A DNA stretch of 64,000 nucleotides from Betaproteobacteria bacterium (GTDB taxonomy: Bacteria; Pseudomonadota; Gammaproteobacteria; Burkholderiales; Casimicrobiaceae): contig BOKS01000007.1 in assembly GCA_016861105.1 (NCBI GenBank), forward strand, positions 1-64,000, in the 5' to 3' direction. This document shows positions 1 to 13,084 of this stretch, piece after piece. The notes under the pieces are model-generated. The model saw nothing but the letters and a program-made list of their open reading frames with translations, had not been told where the DNA came from and made no database searches. A program made the translations under genes and the position numbers. The first letter of the stretch is position 1; each line of letters begins with the position of its first letter.

Positions 1-810
<810 letters not shown>

Positions 811-862
811 CCGGCATCCCCGGCGCCGGGCCGCGCCGCCGCGGCGCGGGCGTCGAAGCTGC

Positions 863-868
863 GATAAT
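863..868 (+). promoter_or_regulatory. possible -10 box for ettA
   Basis: GATAAT lies 38 bases before the ettA ATG in the only gap between it and the DUF3500 gene. One mismatch to TATAAT; no convincing -35 is visible in the GC-rich sequence upstream. Confidence 0.35.
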
Positions 869-905
869 GGCGGGTTTCCGCGACCCCGGACCGCAAGGCA
901 TCGCC

Positions 906-2570
<1,665 letters not shown>

Positions 2571-2607
2571 CCCGCCGGTCGTCGCGGCGGGCGGGCGGCC
2601 GCGCCCG

Positions 2608-2781
2608 TCAGGCCGCGAAGTAGCCGACCACCCAGGGCCCCAGCAGCGCCGCGACCAGCGCGGCGGCCAGGACGAGCGCGATCCGCCGTGCGATCGCCTG
2701 CTCGCGCGCGAGGCGGGCGTCGAGACGGCCCGCGCGCCGCGGGCCGGAGGCATCGCGAGGCCGCGGGCCGCCGGAGGGCAT
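2608..2781 (-). CDS. small single-pass membrane protein, unknown function
   Basis: 57 residues: an Arg-rich basic N-terminal half (RRAGRLDARLAREQAIARR) followed by a hydrophobic C-terminal helix (IALVLAAALVAALLGPWVV). It lies alone between the ettA stop and the RlpA-like gene on the minus strand. The clean basic-then-hydrophobic design and stop just after the helix favour a real small membrane protein, but I recognise no family. The start is the only ATG that avoids running back into the neighbouring gene. Confidence 0.5.
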   Translation of the reverse strand: MPSGGPRPRDASGPRRAGRLDARLAREQAIARRIALVLAAALVAALLGPWVVGYFAA

Positions 2782-2846
2782 GACGGCATGGTGCCGCCGC
2801 CCGGGGGCGCCGGCAAGCGCCGCGACCGCGGCGGCCCCCCCGCACC

Positions 2847-3389
2847 TCACTCGCCGTCGCCGCCGGGACGTGCCAGGACCTCGAGCCGCGCCTCGACCAC
2901 GCCGTCGTTGACCATGCCGAGCCGGCGCGCCGCGCCCTCGGAGAGGTCGGCGATGCGACCCGCGACGAAGGGCCCGCGGTCGTTCACCGTGACCACGACG
3001 CTGCGCTGGTTGCGCAGGTTGGTGACGCGGACCTTCGTCCCGAACGGCAGTTCGCGGTGCGCGACCGTCATCGCGTCGGCGTCGAAGACCTGCCCGCTGG
3101 CGGTCTGCCTGCCGGCGAAGCCGGGGCCGTAATACGACACGCGGCCGTGCTGCAGCGACGGGTCGGACGGCGCCGGCGCCGGGTGCCCGGTGGCCGCCGC
3201 CGACCCGGTGGCCGCCGCCGGCTGCCAGGACGCCGGCGCGGCCGGCGCGGGCTCCGCCGCGCGCTCGACCCCGGCGCAGGCGGCCAGCGTCGCGAGCGCA
3301 ACGGCGCCCAGGGCGCGCGGCCAGCGGAAGCGGGGCGGTGGTGGTGGATGCACGTCCGCCACGGTAGCCGCGGGTCGGCGCCGGCGCAT
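2847..3389 (-). CDS. RlpA-like double-psi beta-barrel lipoprotein
   Basis: 180 residues. A basic, Pro-rich N-terminus leads to a hydrophobic stretch and lipobox LAAC (Cys38), predicting lipidation and envelope anchoring. After an Ala/Pro linker comes a C-terminal double-psi beta-barrel with the RlpA hallmarks VSYYGPGFAGRQTASG, FGTKVRVTN and VVVTVNDRGPF. RlpA proteins are peptidoglycan glycosylases or related septal proteins; this copy lacks the C-terminal SPOR domain of the second RlpA at 20748, so it would not be targeted to denuded septal glycan. The ATG at 3389 gives the lipoprotein signal; upstream in-frame sequence runs into the divergent DUF3592 gene. Confidence 0.85.
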   Translation of the reverse strand: MRRRRPAATVADVHPPPPPRFRWPRALGAVALATLAACAGVERAAEPAPAAPASWQPAAATGSAAATGHPAPAPSDPSLQHGRVSYYGPGFAGRQTASGQVFDADAMTVAHRELPFGTKVRVTNLRNQRSVVVTVNDRGPFVAGRIADLSEGAARRLGMVNDGVVEARLEVLARPGGDGE

Positions 3390-3507
3390 TCGGAGCGCCG
3401 CGCGCGGCGGCGTAGGACGCGGGCGACGGCGCGCGCCCGGCTGCGCCGGTCGTTGCGTGCGCCCGCGCCACGGTGCAAGCTTCCGCGCATCCGACAGGGA
3501 GGGGCGG

Positions 3508-3927
3508 ATGAGCACGGTGCAGACGCTGCTGCTGGTGGTGGGCGGGCTCGCGTTCGCCGGCGGCGTGGTCGCCGGCGTGCAGCGGCTGCGCACGATGCTC
3601 GCCGGACGCGCTGCGGAGGGCGTGGTCGTGGACAAGGCCCGCGGCTCGGACATCGTGTCCCGGGACGGCAAGCGCGCCGCGATGTTCGAGCCCGTCGTCG
3701 AGTTCCGGCACGACGGGCGCGCCATCCGCTTCAAGTCCTCGCTCGGAACGAAGGAGGCGCTGCCGGTCGGCAAGCGCGTGCCCGTGCGCTACCTGCCGTC
3801 CGATCCGCAGGGCACCGCGGAGATCGCCACGCCGGGCCGGATGTTCGGCCTGCCGCTGGTGGCGCTGCTGGCCGGCGCCGTGATGCTGGCGGTCGGCCTG
3901 TGGGGCGCGCCGGCGCCCGGGCTCTAG
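3508..3927 (+). CDS. DUF3592 domain membrane protein
   Basis: 139 residues with an N-terminal helix (LLLVVGGLAFAGGVVAGV), a central soluble beta-rich part (VVEFRHDGRAIRFKSSLG, KRVPVRYLPSDPQGTAEI) and a C-terminal helix (LPLVALLAGAVMLAVGLW). This two-helix layout with a V-x-Y-x-P-x-x-P motif is typical of DUF3592, whose function is not established. ATG 3508 has an AGGGAGGGG ribosome-binding site. It is divergent from the RlpA-like gene and convergent with gatB. Confidence 0.8.
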   Translation: MSTVQTLLLVVGGLAFAGGVVAGVQRLRTMLAGRAAEGVVVDKARGSDIVSRDGKRAAMFEPVVEFRHDGRAIRFKSSLGTKEALPVGKRVPVRYLPSDPQGTAEIATPGRMFGLPLVALLAGAVMLAVGLWGAPAPGL

Positions 3928-3964
3928 TTATCACATGGCCGCGGCATCGACGCGGCCATGGTGT

Positions 3965-5437
3965 CTAGGCGCCCAGGCGACGCCGGAGGATCGCGTTCAC
4001 CTGCGCGGGGTTGGCCTTGCCCTTCGTCGCTGCCATCGCCTTGCCGACGAGCGCGTTGAACGCCTTCTCCTTGCCGGCGCGGAACTCGGCGACGATCGAC
4101 GGGTGGGCGGCGAGCACGTCGTCGACGAGCTTCTCGATGGCGCCTTCGTCGCTGATCTGGCGCAGGCCCTTCTCCTCGATGATCGCACTCAGCCTTCCGA
4201 CGGCGGCCTCCAACGACAGGCCGGTCAGCTGCACGGACACGTTCGACCACATCTCGTCGAACATCGCCCGTGCCTGCTTGTGGCTGATCGCCCCTGCCTC
4301 GACCTGCCGCAGCAGGGCGGCGAGCGCCGTGGACCCCACCGGCGCCGCCGCGATCTCGATCTCCGCCTTGTTGAGCGCCGCCGACACCTCCCCCAGCATC
4401 CAGTTCGCCACCGTCTTCGGCTCGCCGCTGAACGCGCGCACCGCGTCCTCGAAGTAGGCGGCCATCTCGCGCGACTGCGTGAGCATCGCCGCGTCGTAGG
4501 CCGGCAGCCGGTAGTCGCGCTCCAGGCGCTCCCGCATCGCGTCGGGCAGCTCCGGCATCGCCGCGCGCACGCGCGCGATCCACGCCTCGTCGATCGCCAG
4601 CGGCGGCAGGTCGGGATCGGGGAAGTAGCGGTAGTCCTGCGCGTCCTCCTTGCTGCGCATCGAGCGCGTCTGCCCGCGCTCCGGATCGTAGAGGCGCGTC
4701 TCCTGCACGACGCTGCGGCCGTCCTCCAGCAGCGCGACCTGGCGGCGCACCTCGAAGTCGATGGCCTGCTCGAGGAAGCGGAAGCTGTTCAGGTTCTTGA
4801 CCTCGCAGCGCGTGCCGAGCGGCGCGCCGGGCCGGCGCACCGAGACGTTCGCGTCGCAGCGGAAGCTGCCCTCCTGCATGTTGCCGTCGCAGATGCCGAT
4901 CCAGCGCACCAGCGCGTGCAGCGCCTTCGCGTAGGCGACCGCCTCGGCGGCGCTGCGCATGTCGGGCTCGGTCACGATCTCGAGCAGCGGCGTCCCGGCG
5001 CGGTTGAGATCGATGCCGGTCATGCCGTGGTAGTCCTCGTGCAGGCTCTTGCCCGCGTCCTCCTCGAGGTGCGCGCGCGTCAGCCGCACGCGCAGCGGCC
5101 CGCGCGCGGGCGATTGGATGTCCACGCCGCCGCCCTGCACGACGGGAACCTCGTACTGCGAGATCTGGTAGCCCTTGGGGAGGTCCGGATAGAAGTAGTT
5201 CTTGCGCGCGAACACGCTGACGGGGTTGATCGTCGCGCCCACGGCGAGCCCGAAGCGGATCGCACGCTCCACCGCGCCGCGGTTGACCACCGGCAGCACG
5301 CCGGGCAGCGCGATGTCGACCGCGCAGGCCTGCGTGTTGGGCGCCGCGCCGAAGGCCGTCGACGCGCCGGAAAAGATCTTCGAGACGGTCGACAGCTGCG
5401 CGTGCGTCTCGAGCCCGATGACGACTTCCCAGTCCAT
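3965..5437 (-). CDS. gatB: aspartyl/glutamyl-tRNA(Asn/Gln) amidotransferase subunit B
   Basis: 490 residues, usual length. Subunit of GatCAB, which converts Asp-tRNA(Asn) and/or Glu-tRNA(Gln) to the amide form; GatB holds the kinase/transamidase site and binds the misacylated tRNA. Seen: N-terminal [13 protein letters not shown], central [10 protein letters not shown] and [11 protein letters not shown], and a C-terminal helical tail domain ending [12 protein letters not shown]. gatC and gatA lie about 4.4 kb upstream on the same strand, with an ABC transporter in between and only 4 bp separating gatB from its last gene, so gatB is now the distal cistron behind the transporter. Confidence 0.96.
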   Translation of the reverse strand: MDWEVVIGLETHAQLSTVSKIFSGASTAFGAAPNTQACAVDIALPGVLPVVNRGAVERAIRFGLAVGATINPVSVFARKNYFYPDLPKGYQISQYEVPVVQGGGVDIQSPARGPLRVRLTRAHLEEDAGKSLHEDYHGMTGIDLNRAGTPLLEIVTEPDMRSAAEAVAYAKALHALVRWIGICDGNMQEGSFRCDANVSVRRPGAPLGTRCEVKNLNSFRFLEQAIDFEVRRQVALLEDGRSVVQETRLYDPERGQTRSMRSKEDAQDYRYFPDPDLPPLAIDEAWIARVRAAMPELPDAMRERLERDYRLPAYDAAMLTQSREMAAYFEDAVRAFSGEPKTVANWMLGEVSAALNKAEIEIAAAPVGSTALAALLRQVEAGAISHKQARAMFDEMWSNVSVQLTGLSLEAAVGRLSAIIEEKGLRQISDEGAIEKLVDDVLAAHPSIVAEFRAGKEKAFNALVGKAMAATKGKANPAQVNAILRRRLGA

Positions 5438-5441
5438 GCGT

Positions 5442-6545
5442 TCAGTCTACCGCGAGGACGATGATCTCCTCGGGCGGGACGGCGAAGCGCGCCCGCCCGC
5501 CGGCCGCGAGCGCGCCCTGGTGGCGCGCGTGCGGCAGGTCGGCGGTGACGCGCAGCGCGCCGGCGCGAAGCTCGTAGCGCACGAACTCGCCGAGGAACTC
5601 GGCCGCGGCGATCTCCGCCTCGAAGCACAGGCCGCCGTCGGGCGCGCTGTCCGCGCGCCGCACGGCGTGCGGGCGGAAGGCGATCAGCGCCTCTCCGGCG
5701 GCGTCGGCGAGCCGCGCGTCCACGCGCCCTGCGGGGATGGCGCCCGCGCCGAGGTCCGCGACGACCAGCCGCCGCAGGCCGGCGTCGGCGCGCTCGACGC
5801 GGCCGCGGTAGAGGTTGATCGAGCCGACGAACTCGGCCACGAAGCGGTTGACCGGCGCGTCGTAGAGCTCGCGCGGCGTGCCCGCCTGCTGGATGACGCC
5901 GTGATCGAGCACCGCGAGCCGGTCGGCGATCGTCATCGCCTCCTGCTGGTCGTGCGTGACGAACACGGTCGTGACGCCGAGCCGTCGCTGCAGGCGCTTG
6001 AGCTCGAGGCCGGTCGAGGCCCGCAGCTTGGCGTCGAGGTTCGACAGCGGCTCGTCGAGCAGCAGCACGCGCGGCTCGATCGCCAGCGTGCGCGCGATGG
6101 CGACGCGCTGCTGCTGCCCGCCGGAGAGCTGCCCGGGCCTGCGCGCCGCGAAGGCGGACAGCCCGACCAGCTCGAGCATCTCGCGCACGCGCGCGTCGAT
6201 GCGTGCCCGGGGCCAGCGGCGCTCCTCCAGCCCGAACGCGACGTTCTGGGCCACGGAAAGGTGCGGCCACAGCGCGTAGTTCTGGAAGACCATCCCGACG
6301 TCGCGCTTCCACGGGGGCAGCGTGGCCACGTCCGCGCCCCCGATCAGCACGCGCCCCGCCTGCGAGCGCACGAAGCCCGCGACGAGCCGCAGCAGGGTCG
6401 ACTTGCCCGAGCCCGAGGGGCCGAGCAGCGCGAAGAACTCGCCGGGCGCGACGGCGAGCGAAATGTCGCGCAGCACGACCTCGGCGCCGTACGACAGTGT
6501 CACGCCCTCGATCGAGATGCCGGCGGCGGCTGGGGCGGGCGTCAC
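5442..6545 (-). CDS. ABC transporter ATP-binding protein, Fe3+/spermidine-type (FbpC/PotA-like)
   Basis: 367 residues. Cytoplasmic ATPase of an import system. Walker [10 protein letters not shown] (about residues 43-51), Q-loop [11 protein letters not shown], signature LSGGQQQR, Walker [16 protein letters not shown] and switch His in VTHDQ are all present, followed by a C-terminal TOBE-like domain ([17 protein letters not shown]). This layout belongs to the FbpC/PotA/CysA branch. Its stop is 1 bp from the permease gene's end region and its own end is 4 bp from gatB. Substrate cannot be read from the ATPase; Fe3+, 2-aminoethylphosphonate or phosphoglycerate-like ligands are all used by relatives. 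Confidence 0.9.
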   Translation of the reverse strand: MTPAPAAAGISIEGVTLSYGAEVVLRDISLAVAPGEFFALLGPSGSGKSTLLRLVAGFVRSQAGRVLIGGADVATLPPWKRDVGMVFQNYALWPHLSVAQNVAFGLEERRWPRARIDARVREMLELVGLSAFAARRPGQLSGGQQQRVAIARTLAIEPRVLLLDEPLSNLDAKLRASTGLELKRLQRRLGVTTVFVTHDQQEAMTIADRLAVLDHGVIQQAGTPRELYDAPVNRFVAEFVGSINLYRGRVERADAGLRRLVVADLGAGAIPAGRVDARLADAAGEALIAFRPHAVRRADSAPDGGLCFEAEIAAAEFLGEFVRYELRAGALRVTADLPHARHQGALAAGGRARFAVPPEEIIVLAVD

Positions 6546-6546
6546 G

Positions 6547-8253
6547 TCAGGTCTCCGCGGAGGACATCGCCGCGCTGCGGCGCTCGAGCAGCCGGTGCGA
6601 CAGGAACGTGCCCAGCGCGACGATCGCCACGGCGATGACGCCGAGCGCCGCGGCCGGGCCGCGCGTGGCGATGCTCTGGTTGTAGAGGTAGATGCCGTAC
6701 GACAGCGGCGCCTGCGACTCGCGCGTCACCAGCAGGATCGTCGCCGACAGCTCGACGGCCGCCGTGATGAAGCTCGTCACGAACCCGGCGAGGATGCCCC
6801 CTGCCATCAGCGGCACGACGATGCGCCGCACCGTCCGCCAGCGGTTCGCGCCGAGGCTCTGCGCGGCCTCCTCCAGCGACGCGTGCACCTGCTCGAGCGC
6901 GGCCACGCACGCGCGCACGGCGTAGGGCAGCCGGCGCACCGCGTAGGCGAGCATGATCGCGAGCCAGCTCGCCGTGAACGCGCCCCAGCCGAACGGGAGC
7001 TCCACGCCGCGGAAGGCGCGCAGGTAGCCGATCGCAAGCACGATGCCGGGGATCGCCAGCGCCGCGGAGGCGCCCCAGTCGAGCCAGCGCCGGCCGGGGA
7101 GCGCCGTGCGCAGCAGCAGCCACGCGATCGCCACGCCGAGCACGACGTCGATCAGCGCCGCCAGCGAGCAGTAGAGCAGCGTGTTGCCGATCATGCCCGC
7201 GGAGTCGGTCAGCACGACCGCGTAGTGCGCGAGGGTGTAGCCCTCGGGGAGCACCGAGAAGCTCCACACGCGCGACACCGACATCAGCAGGATGCCGAGG
7301 TGCGGCGACAGCACCAGCGCCAGCACGAGCAGGACCCACGCGTAGGCGGCGAACGCGCGCCAGCCGGCGAGCGGCCGCCGGCGCGTCGCCGCGCCGCCGC
7401 GGCTCAGCGTCGCGAAGTCGCGCCCCTGCGTGATCCGCGCCGACACCCACAGCGCGAGGATCGAGAACACGACCATGATCATCGCGATCACGTAGCCGAC
7501 CGGGTCCTCGAGCCCCACGGACGTGATGCGCAGGTAGGCCTGCGGCGCGAGCATGTTCGTCACGTTGAGCACGAGCGGCGTGCCCAGGTCGTCGAACACC
7601 TTGACGAACACGAGCGACGCGCCGGCGACGAAGCCGGGCAGCGCCAGCGGGAACACGACGCGGCGGAACAGCCGGAAGCCGTGCGAGCCCAGGTTCTGCG
7701 CCGCCTCCTCCATCGCGCCGTCGATGTTGCGCATCGACGCGACGAGGTTGAGGAGGATGAACGGGAAGTAGTGCAGCCCCTCGACGAAGATCACGCCGTA
7801 GAGGCCCTCCATGAACGGGATGCGGATGCCGAAGGCGTCGTTGAGCAGCAGGTTCACCGAGCCGTTGCGCCCGAACAGCAGCTGCATCGCCACGGCGCCG
7901 ACGAACGGCGGCATGATGAGCGGCAGGACGCCGAGCGTCTGCACGAGCGCCGCGCCGCGGAACGCGAAGCGCGCCGTCAGGTAGGCGAGCGGCACGGCGA
8001 TCGCCGAGGCGAGGGCCACGGCGCCCAGCGCCACGACGAGGCTGTTGACGAACGCCTCGCGCATGATGGACAGGGAGAAGAACGCGCGGAGGTGGACGAG
8101 GGTGAGCCCGCCCCGGCCGTCGGCGAGCGCGGCGTGGAGCACCGTGGCCACGGGCCACAGCAGCAGCACGCCGATGAACAGCGCGACGGGAAGCGCGACG
8201 AGCCACGCGCCGGAGCGTCCCGGCGTGCGCGCGGCGGCGAGCGCGGTCGTCAT
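6547..8253 (-). CDS. ABC transporter permease, two fused BPD domains (FbpB-like)
   Basis: 568 residues with about 12 hydrophobic segments arranged as two homologous halves. Each half carries the EAA loop that contacts the ATPase: EEAAQNLGSHGFRLFRRVV near residue 190 and EEAAQSLGANRWRTVRRIV near residue 480. A single polypeptide carrying both inner-membrane domains is typical of Fe3+ (FbpB/SfuB/AfuB) and some phosphonate importers. It lies directly upstream of the ATPase gene (1-bp gap) and 183 bp downstream of the binding-protein gene. A methionine start matches the hydrophilic N-terminus MTTALAAARTPGR. Confidence 0.9.
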   Translation of the reverse strand: MTTALAAARTPGRSGAWLVALPVALFIGVLLLWPVATVLHAALADGRGGLTLVHLRAFFSLSIMREAFVNSLVVALGAVALASAIAVPLAYLTARFAFRGAALVQTLGVLPLIMPPFVGAVAMQLLFGRNGSVNLLLNDAFGIRIPFMEGLYGVIFVEGLHYFPFILLNLVASMRNIDGAMEEAAQNLGSHGFRLFRRVVFPLALPGFVAGASLVFVKVFDDLGTPLVLNVTNMLAPQAYLRITSVGLEDPVGYVIAMIMVVFSILALWVSARITQGRDFATLSRGGAATRRRPLAGWRAFAAYAWVLLVLALVLSPHLGILLMSVSRVWSFSVLPEGYTLAHYAVVLTDSAGMIGNTLLYCSLAALIDVVLGVAIAWLLLRTALPGRRWLDWGASAALAIPGIVLAIGYLRAFRGVELPFGWGAFTASWLAIMLAYAVRRLPYAVRACVAALEQVHASLEEAAQSLGANRWRTVRRIVVPLMAGGILAGFVTSFITAAVELSATILLVTRESQAPLSYGIYLYNQSIATRGPAAALGVIAVAIVALGTFLSHRLLERRSAAMSSAET

Positions 8254-8341
8254 GCCGCCGGCGCGCCTGCGCCGGCGAGCGCGCGTTCAGCCTCCCGAGC
8301 GTCGCCGGATGGCCGCATGCGCGACGACCACGGCAGTCGTC

Positions 8342-8413
8342 GCTCCCGCGCAAGCGGGAGCCCGGCGGCCGTACACGCGCGCAAGGACGCTGGATCCCCG
8401 CCGGCGCGGGGAT
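8342..8413. repeat. REP-like pair of GC-rich palindromes between two ABC genes
   Basis: Two imperfect hairpins about 30 bases apart: GCTCCCGC-GCAA-GCGGGAGC (8342-8361) and ATCCCCGC-CGGC-GCGGGGAT (8394-8413). This resembles the common intergenic 'CCCGC..AAGCGGG...GGATCCCCGC' repeat seen across Burkholderiales genomes (from memory). It lies between the binding-protein and permease genes. Confidence 0.65.
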
Positions 8414-8438
8414 GACCCCGTGAGTCCCTCACGGGGTC
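8414..8438 (-). terminator. strong hairpin at the 3' end of the binding-protein gene
   Basis: An 11-bp perfect stem (GACCCCGTGAG / CTCACGGGGTC) with a 3-base loop overlaps the last codons and stop of the solute-binding gene. No T tract follows, so it may act as an mRNA-stabilising or attenuating structure that keeps binding protein above permease, rather than a full terminator. Confidence 0.5.
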
Positions 8439-9753
8439 ACTTGGCGGCGTTCGCGAGCTCGATCGCCTTGGCGTAGTTCGCCTTCGCGCGGCTGCCCCAC
8501 TCCTCCTCGACCTGCGCGCGCCGGCGGCTCGCGTCGGCGTCCTTCTTGTCGGCCTTGAACACCGCCTCCAGTGCCTTGTCCGCCGCCTGCTTCTCGTCGA
8601 TCGGCGGCGTGTAGGCGAGCCGGCGCGCCTCGTCGAGCTGCGGGCTCGACCTGCCGCCCAGGCGCTTCTGCGCGTCGTGGATCGCCTTCGTGGCGGCCGC
8701 GAGCTCCTTGTGCCGGAAGGTGACCAGCTGGTCGTAGAGCGCGCGCACGACGTAGTAGCGCGACTCGGAGAGGCTGGAGTCGAAGTTCACCTTCGCCTGG
8801 ATCTTCCCGGCGAACGGGTTCGGGTAGCCGGGCGGCGCCTTCTCGTAGGTGGCCGGCAGCACCGGCAGCCGGCTGATCTGCTTGTCGAGCAGCAGCTGCT
8901 GGCCTTCGTCGGAGAGGGCGTACTGGATGAAGCGCCTGCCGGCCTCCGGCGACTTCGATCCCGCCACGAGGGCGATGTTGGCCGGCACGATCGACGTGAC
9001 CGACGGATAGACGAACTCGACGGGCATGCCGGAGTTCTTCGCCGCGAGGCCGAAGAAGTCGATGACCAGCCCGATGCCGTACTGGCCGTTGGCCACGCCG
9101 TCGGGCACGCCGAAGCTGCGCTCGGTGATCGCCGCGCAGTTGCCGGAGATCTGCAGCATCTGCGCCCAGCCCTTGTGCCACCCCTCGCCCTGAAGGATGG
9201 TCTCGACGGTGAGGTGCGTCGTGCCCGACCGCGACGGGCTGCTGATCGCGAGGTGGCTGAAGTACTCGGGCTTCACGAGGTCGGCCCACTCGCGCGGCTC
9301 GGGCAGCTTGTTCGCCGCGAGGTAGCGCGTGTTCCACATGATGCCGTAGCCGGCGAGCGCCTGCCCGTAGTACATGCCCTCCGGATCGTTGATCGGGTAG
9401 CTGCCGATCTTCGCGGGGACGGCGGGGTTGGCGACGTCCGCCTTCTGCAGCAGCTTCGACGACGACAGCACCTCGAAGGCGTCGGGCGCCGACGCCCAGA
9501 AGACCTCGGGCCTGCTCCCCACCGGCTGCTCGCGCACGAACGCGATCCCCGCGGCGGTGTTCTTGTTCAGGATCTCCAGCTTGTCGTTGGGGTACTTCGC
9601 CTCGAACGCCTTCTTGTACGCGGCCGTCAGCTCCTTGGGAAAGGACGTGATGACCGTGATCGTTTCGGCAGCGGCGGCGAGGGGCAGGGCGAGGGCGACG
9701 GCGCACAGGCTGGCGCGCAGCACGAACGGCGCGCGACGGGGGGATGCGGGCAT
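8437..9753 (-). CDS. ABC transporter solute-binding protein (AfuA/PgtC-like)
   Basis: 438 residues with a Sec signal peptide (basic start, LCAVALALPLAAAAE), so periplasmic. The mature part begins ITVITSFPKELTAAYKKAF and continues with EILNKNTAAGIAFVREQP, the pattern of COG1840-type binding proteins of the Fe3+/phosphonate/phosphoglycerate group. It is about 100 residues longer than a typical AfuA, with a charged helical C-terminal extension (RLGGRSSPQLDEARR, EAVFKADKKDADASRR) reminiscent of PgtC-type proteins. It is the first gene of the transporter, 65 bp downstream of gatA. The ligand is not deducible; the Fe3+-binding tyrosine pair cannot be confirmed by eye. Confidence 0.85.
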   Translation of the reverse strand: MPASPRRAPFVLRASLCAVALALPLAAAAETITVITSFPKELTAAYKKAFEAKYPNDKLEILNKNTAAGIAFVREQPVGSRPEVFWASAPDAFEVLSSSKLLQKADVANPAVPAKIGSYPINDPEGMYYGQALAGYGIMWNTRYLAANKLPEPREWADLVKPEYFSHLAISSPSRSGTTHLTVETILQGEGWHKGWAQMLQISGNCAAITERSFGVPDGVANGQYGIGLVIDFFGLAAKNSGMPVEFVYPSVTSIVPANIALVAGSKSPEAGRRFIQYALSDEGQQLLLDKQISRLPVLPATYEKAPPGYPNPFAGKIQAKVNFDSSLSESRYYVVRALYDQLVTFRHKELAAATKAIHDAQKRLGGRSSPQLDEARRLAYTPPIDEKQAADKALEAVFKADKKDADASRRRAQVEEEWGSRAKANYAKAIELANAAK

Positions 9754-9818
9754 GGTGTTCCTCCGGGAGACCGTCGGGTGCGGTCTGCTGCACCGGATTG
9801 TAGCCGGCGGCGGCGGGA

Positions 9819-11306
9819 TCACGCCGGCGGCAGCGCCGGCGCGCGGGCGTGCCAGTCGGTGGCCTGCTGGAAGCGGTGCGCGACCGTCAGCAGGCGTGCC
9901 TCGGCGAACGCCGGCGCGTGCAGCTGCAGCCCGATGGGGCGCCCGTCGCCGGTGAACCCGCAGGGGATCGACATCGCGGGCAGGCCGGCGAGGTTCGCGC
10001 CGATCGTGAAGATGTCGTTGAGGTACATCTGCACCGGGTCGTCGGCCTTGTCGCCGAGCCGGAACGCCGCGGTCGGCGCCGTCGGGCCGGCGATGACGTC
10101 GCAACGGCCGAACGCGGCGCGGAAGTCGTCGGCGATCAGGCGGCGCACCTTCTGCGCCTTCAGGTAGTAGGCGTCGTAGTAGCCGTGCGACAGCACGTAG
10201 GTGCCGATCAGGATGCGGCGCCTGACCTCGGCGCCGAAGCCTTCGGCGCGCGTGCGGCGGTACATGTCGGCGAGGTCGCGGTATTCGGCGGCGCGGTGGC
10301 CGTAGCGTACGCCGTCGAAGCGCGACAGGTTCGACGACGCCTCCGCGGGCGCGATCACGTAGTACACCGGCACCGACAGTCCGACGCGCGGCAGCGCGAC
10401 GTCGACGGTCTGCGCGCCCAGCCGCCGCAGCTCGCCGACCGCCGCGTCGACGGCGCGCGCGACCTCGCCGTCGACGCCGTCGCCGAAGAACTCGGCGGGC
10501 AGCCCGACCCTCAGCCCGGCGAGGGGCCGCGACGGGTCCGCCGGGCGCGCCGCGAGCGATCCCGCGTAGTCGTCGACCGGGCGGTCGACGCTCGTCGAGT
10601 CGCGCGCGTCGGGCCCCGCCATCGCCCCGAGCAGCAGCGCGCAGTCCTCCGCGGTACGCGCGAAGACGCCGGGCGTGTCCAGCGACGAGGCGAACGCGAC
10701 GAGCCCGTAGCGCGAGCAGCGGCCGTACGTGGGCTTGAGCCCGGTGACGCCGGTGTAGGACGCCGGCTGCCGGATCGATCCGCCGGTGTCGGTGCCGGTC
10801 GCCGCCGGCACGAGCCGCGCGGCGACCGCGGCCGCCGATCCGCCGGAGCTGCCGCCGGGGACGCAGGCGGGCTGCCACGGGTTGCGCACCGCGCCGAAGT
10901 GGCTGTTCTCGTTCGACGAGCCCATCGCGAACTCGTCCATGTTCGTCTTGCCGACGAGCACGGTGCCGGCGTCCTTCAGCCGCGCGACCACGTGCGCGTC
11001 GTAGGGCGCGACGAAGGTCGCCAGCATCCGCGAGGCGCAGGTCGTCGGCAGCCCGGCGGTCATCAGCACGTCCTTGTGCGCGATCGGGACGCCGGCGAGC
11101 GGGCCCGCTCCGCCGCGGGCGCGGGCCGCGTCCGCCGCCGCGGCCGCCGCCAGCGCGCCGTCGCCGTCCACGTTCACGAAGGCGTTGAGCGCGTGGTCGA
11201 GCGCGGCGATGCGGTCGAGCGCCGCGCGCGTGACCTCCACGGACGAGACCTCGCGGGCGGCCAGCTGCCGCGCGAGCCCGGCGACGGTGTCGAGGGGACC
11301 GCCCAC
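9819..11306 (-). CDS. gatA: aspartyl/glutamyl-tRNA amidotransferase subunit A
   Basis: 495 residues, normal length. Glutaminase subunit of GatCAB, releasing ammonia from glutamine for tRNA-dependent amidation. The amidase-signature catalytic triad is intact: Lys78 in AHKDV, cis-Ser153 in [10 protein letters not shown] and nucleophile Ser177 in [10 protein letters not shown], one residue offset from the well-studied GatA numbering. It follows gatC with a 7-bp gap. The start [19 protein letters not shown] gives the expected N-terminus; it is probably translated from a non-ATG codon (GTG) at 11306. Confidence 0.96.
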   Translation of the reverse strand: MGGPLDTVAGLARQLAAREVSSVEVTRAALDRIAALDHALNAFVNVDGDGALAAAAAADAARARGGAGPLAGVPIAHKDVLMTAGLPTTCASRMLATFVAPYDAHVVARLKDAGTVLVGKTNMDEFAMGSSNENSHFGAVRNPWQPACVPGGSSGGSAAAVAARLVPAATGTDTGGSIRQPASYTGVTGLKPTYGRCSRYGLVAFASSLDTPGVFARTAEDCALLLGAMAGPDARDSTSVDRPVDDYAGSLAARPADPSRPLAGLRVGLPAEFFGDGVDGEVARAVDAAVGELRRLGAQTVDVALPRVGLSVPVYYVIAPAEASSNLSRFDGVRYGHRAAEYRDLADMYRRTRAEGFGAEVRRRILIGTYVLSHGYYDAYYLKAQKVRRLIADDFRAAFGRCDVIAGPTAPTAAFRLGDKADDPVQMYLNDIFTIGANLAGLPAMSIPCGFTGDGRPIGLQLHAPAFAEARLLTVAHRFQQATDWHARAPALPPA

Positions 11307-11313
11307 GGCGCGA

Positions 11314-12844
<1,531 letters not shown>

Positions 12845-12850
12845 GCCCCG

Positions 12851-13066
12851 GAACGAGGGTCAGGAACGAGGGTCAGACTCGCATTTCGCGGAATGAGGGT
12901 AACGAATGCGAAACGAGGGTCAGACTCGCATTTCGCGGCGCCGAGACGACCGCGAACGAGGGTCAGACTCGAATTTCGCGAACGTCGGCGGCGAACCCGA
13001 TGCCCGTGAACGTGATGTGCGTTCCTGGCCGCGAGCTCGCCGGGAAATCCGAGTCTGACCCTCGTT
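12851..13066. repeat. family A repeat element, locus 1 (mreB-mreC gap)
   Basis: Several copies of the ~20-bp unit GAGGGTCAGACTCGCATTT. Direct orientation: a half copy at 12851-12863, full copies at 12864-12890 and 12910-12937, a degenerate one at 12891-12909, and one at 12953-12979 with GAATTT. An inverted copy (AAATCCGAGTCTGACCCTCG) closes the element at 13045-13065. Copies facing each other across ~65 bp of unique sequence could form a large hairpin in the mre transcript. Confidence 0.85.
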
Positions 13067-13084
13067 GCGGCGCGTGAGCGCTCC

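Noticed and set aside
12851-13066. Family A repeats considered as insertion-sequence ends
   Set aside because: No transposase frame or target-site duplication is visible and the enclosed sequence is under 70 bp and different at each locus.
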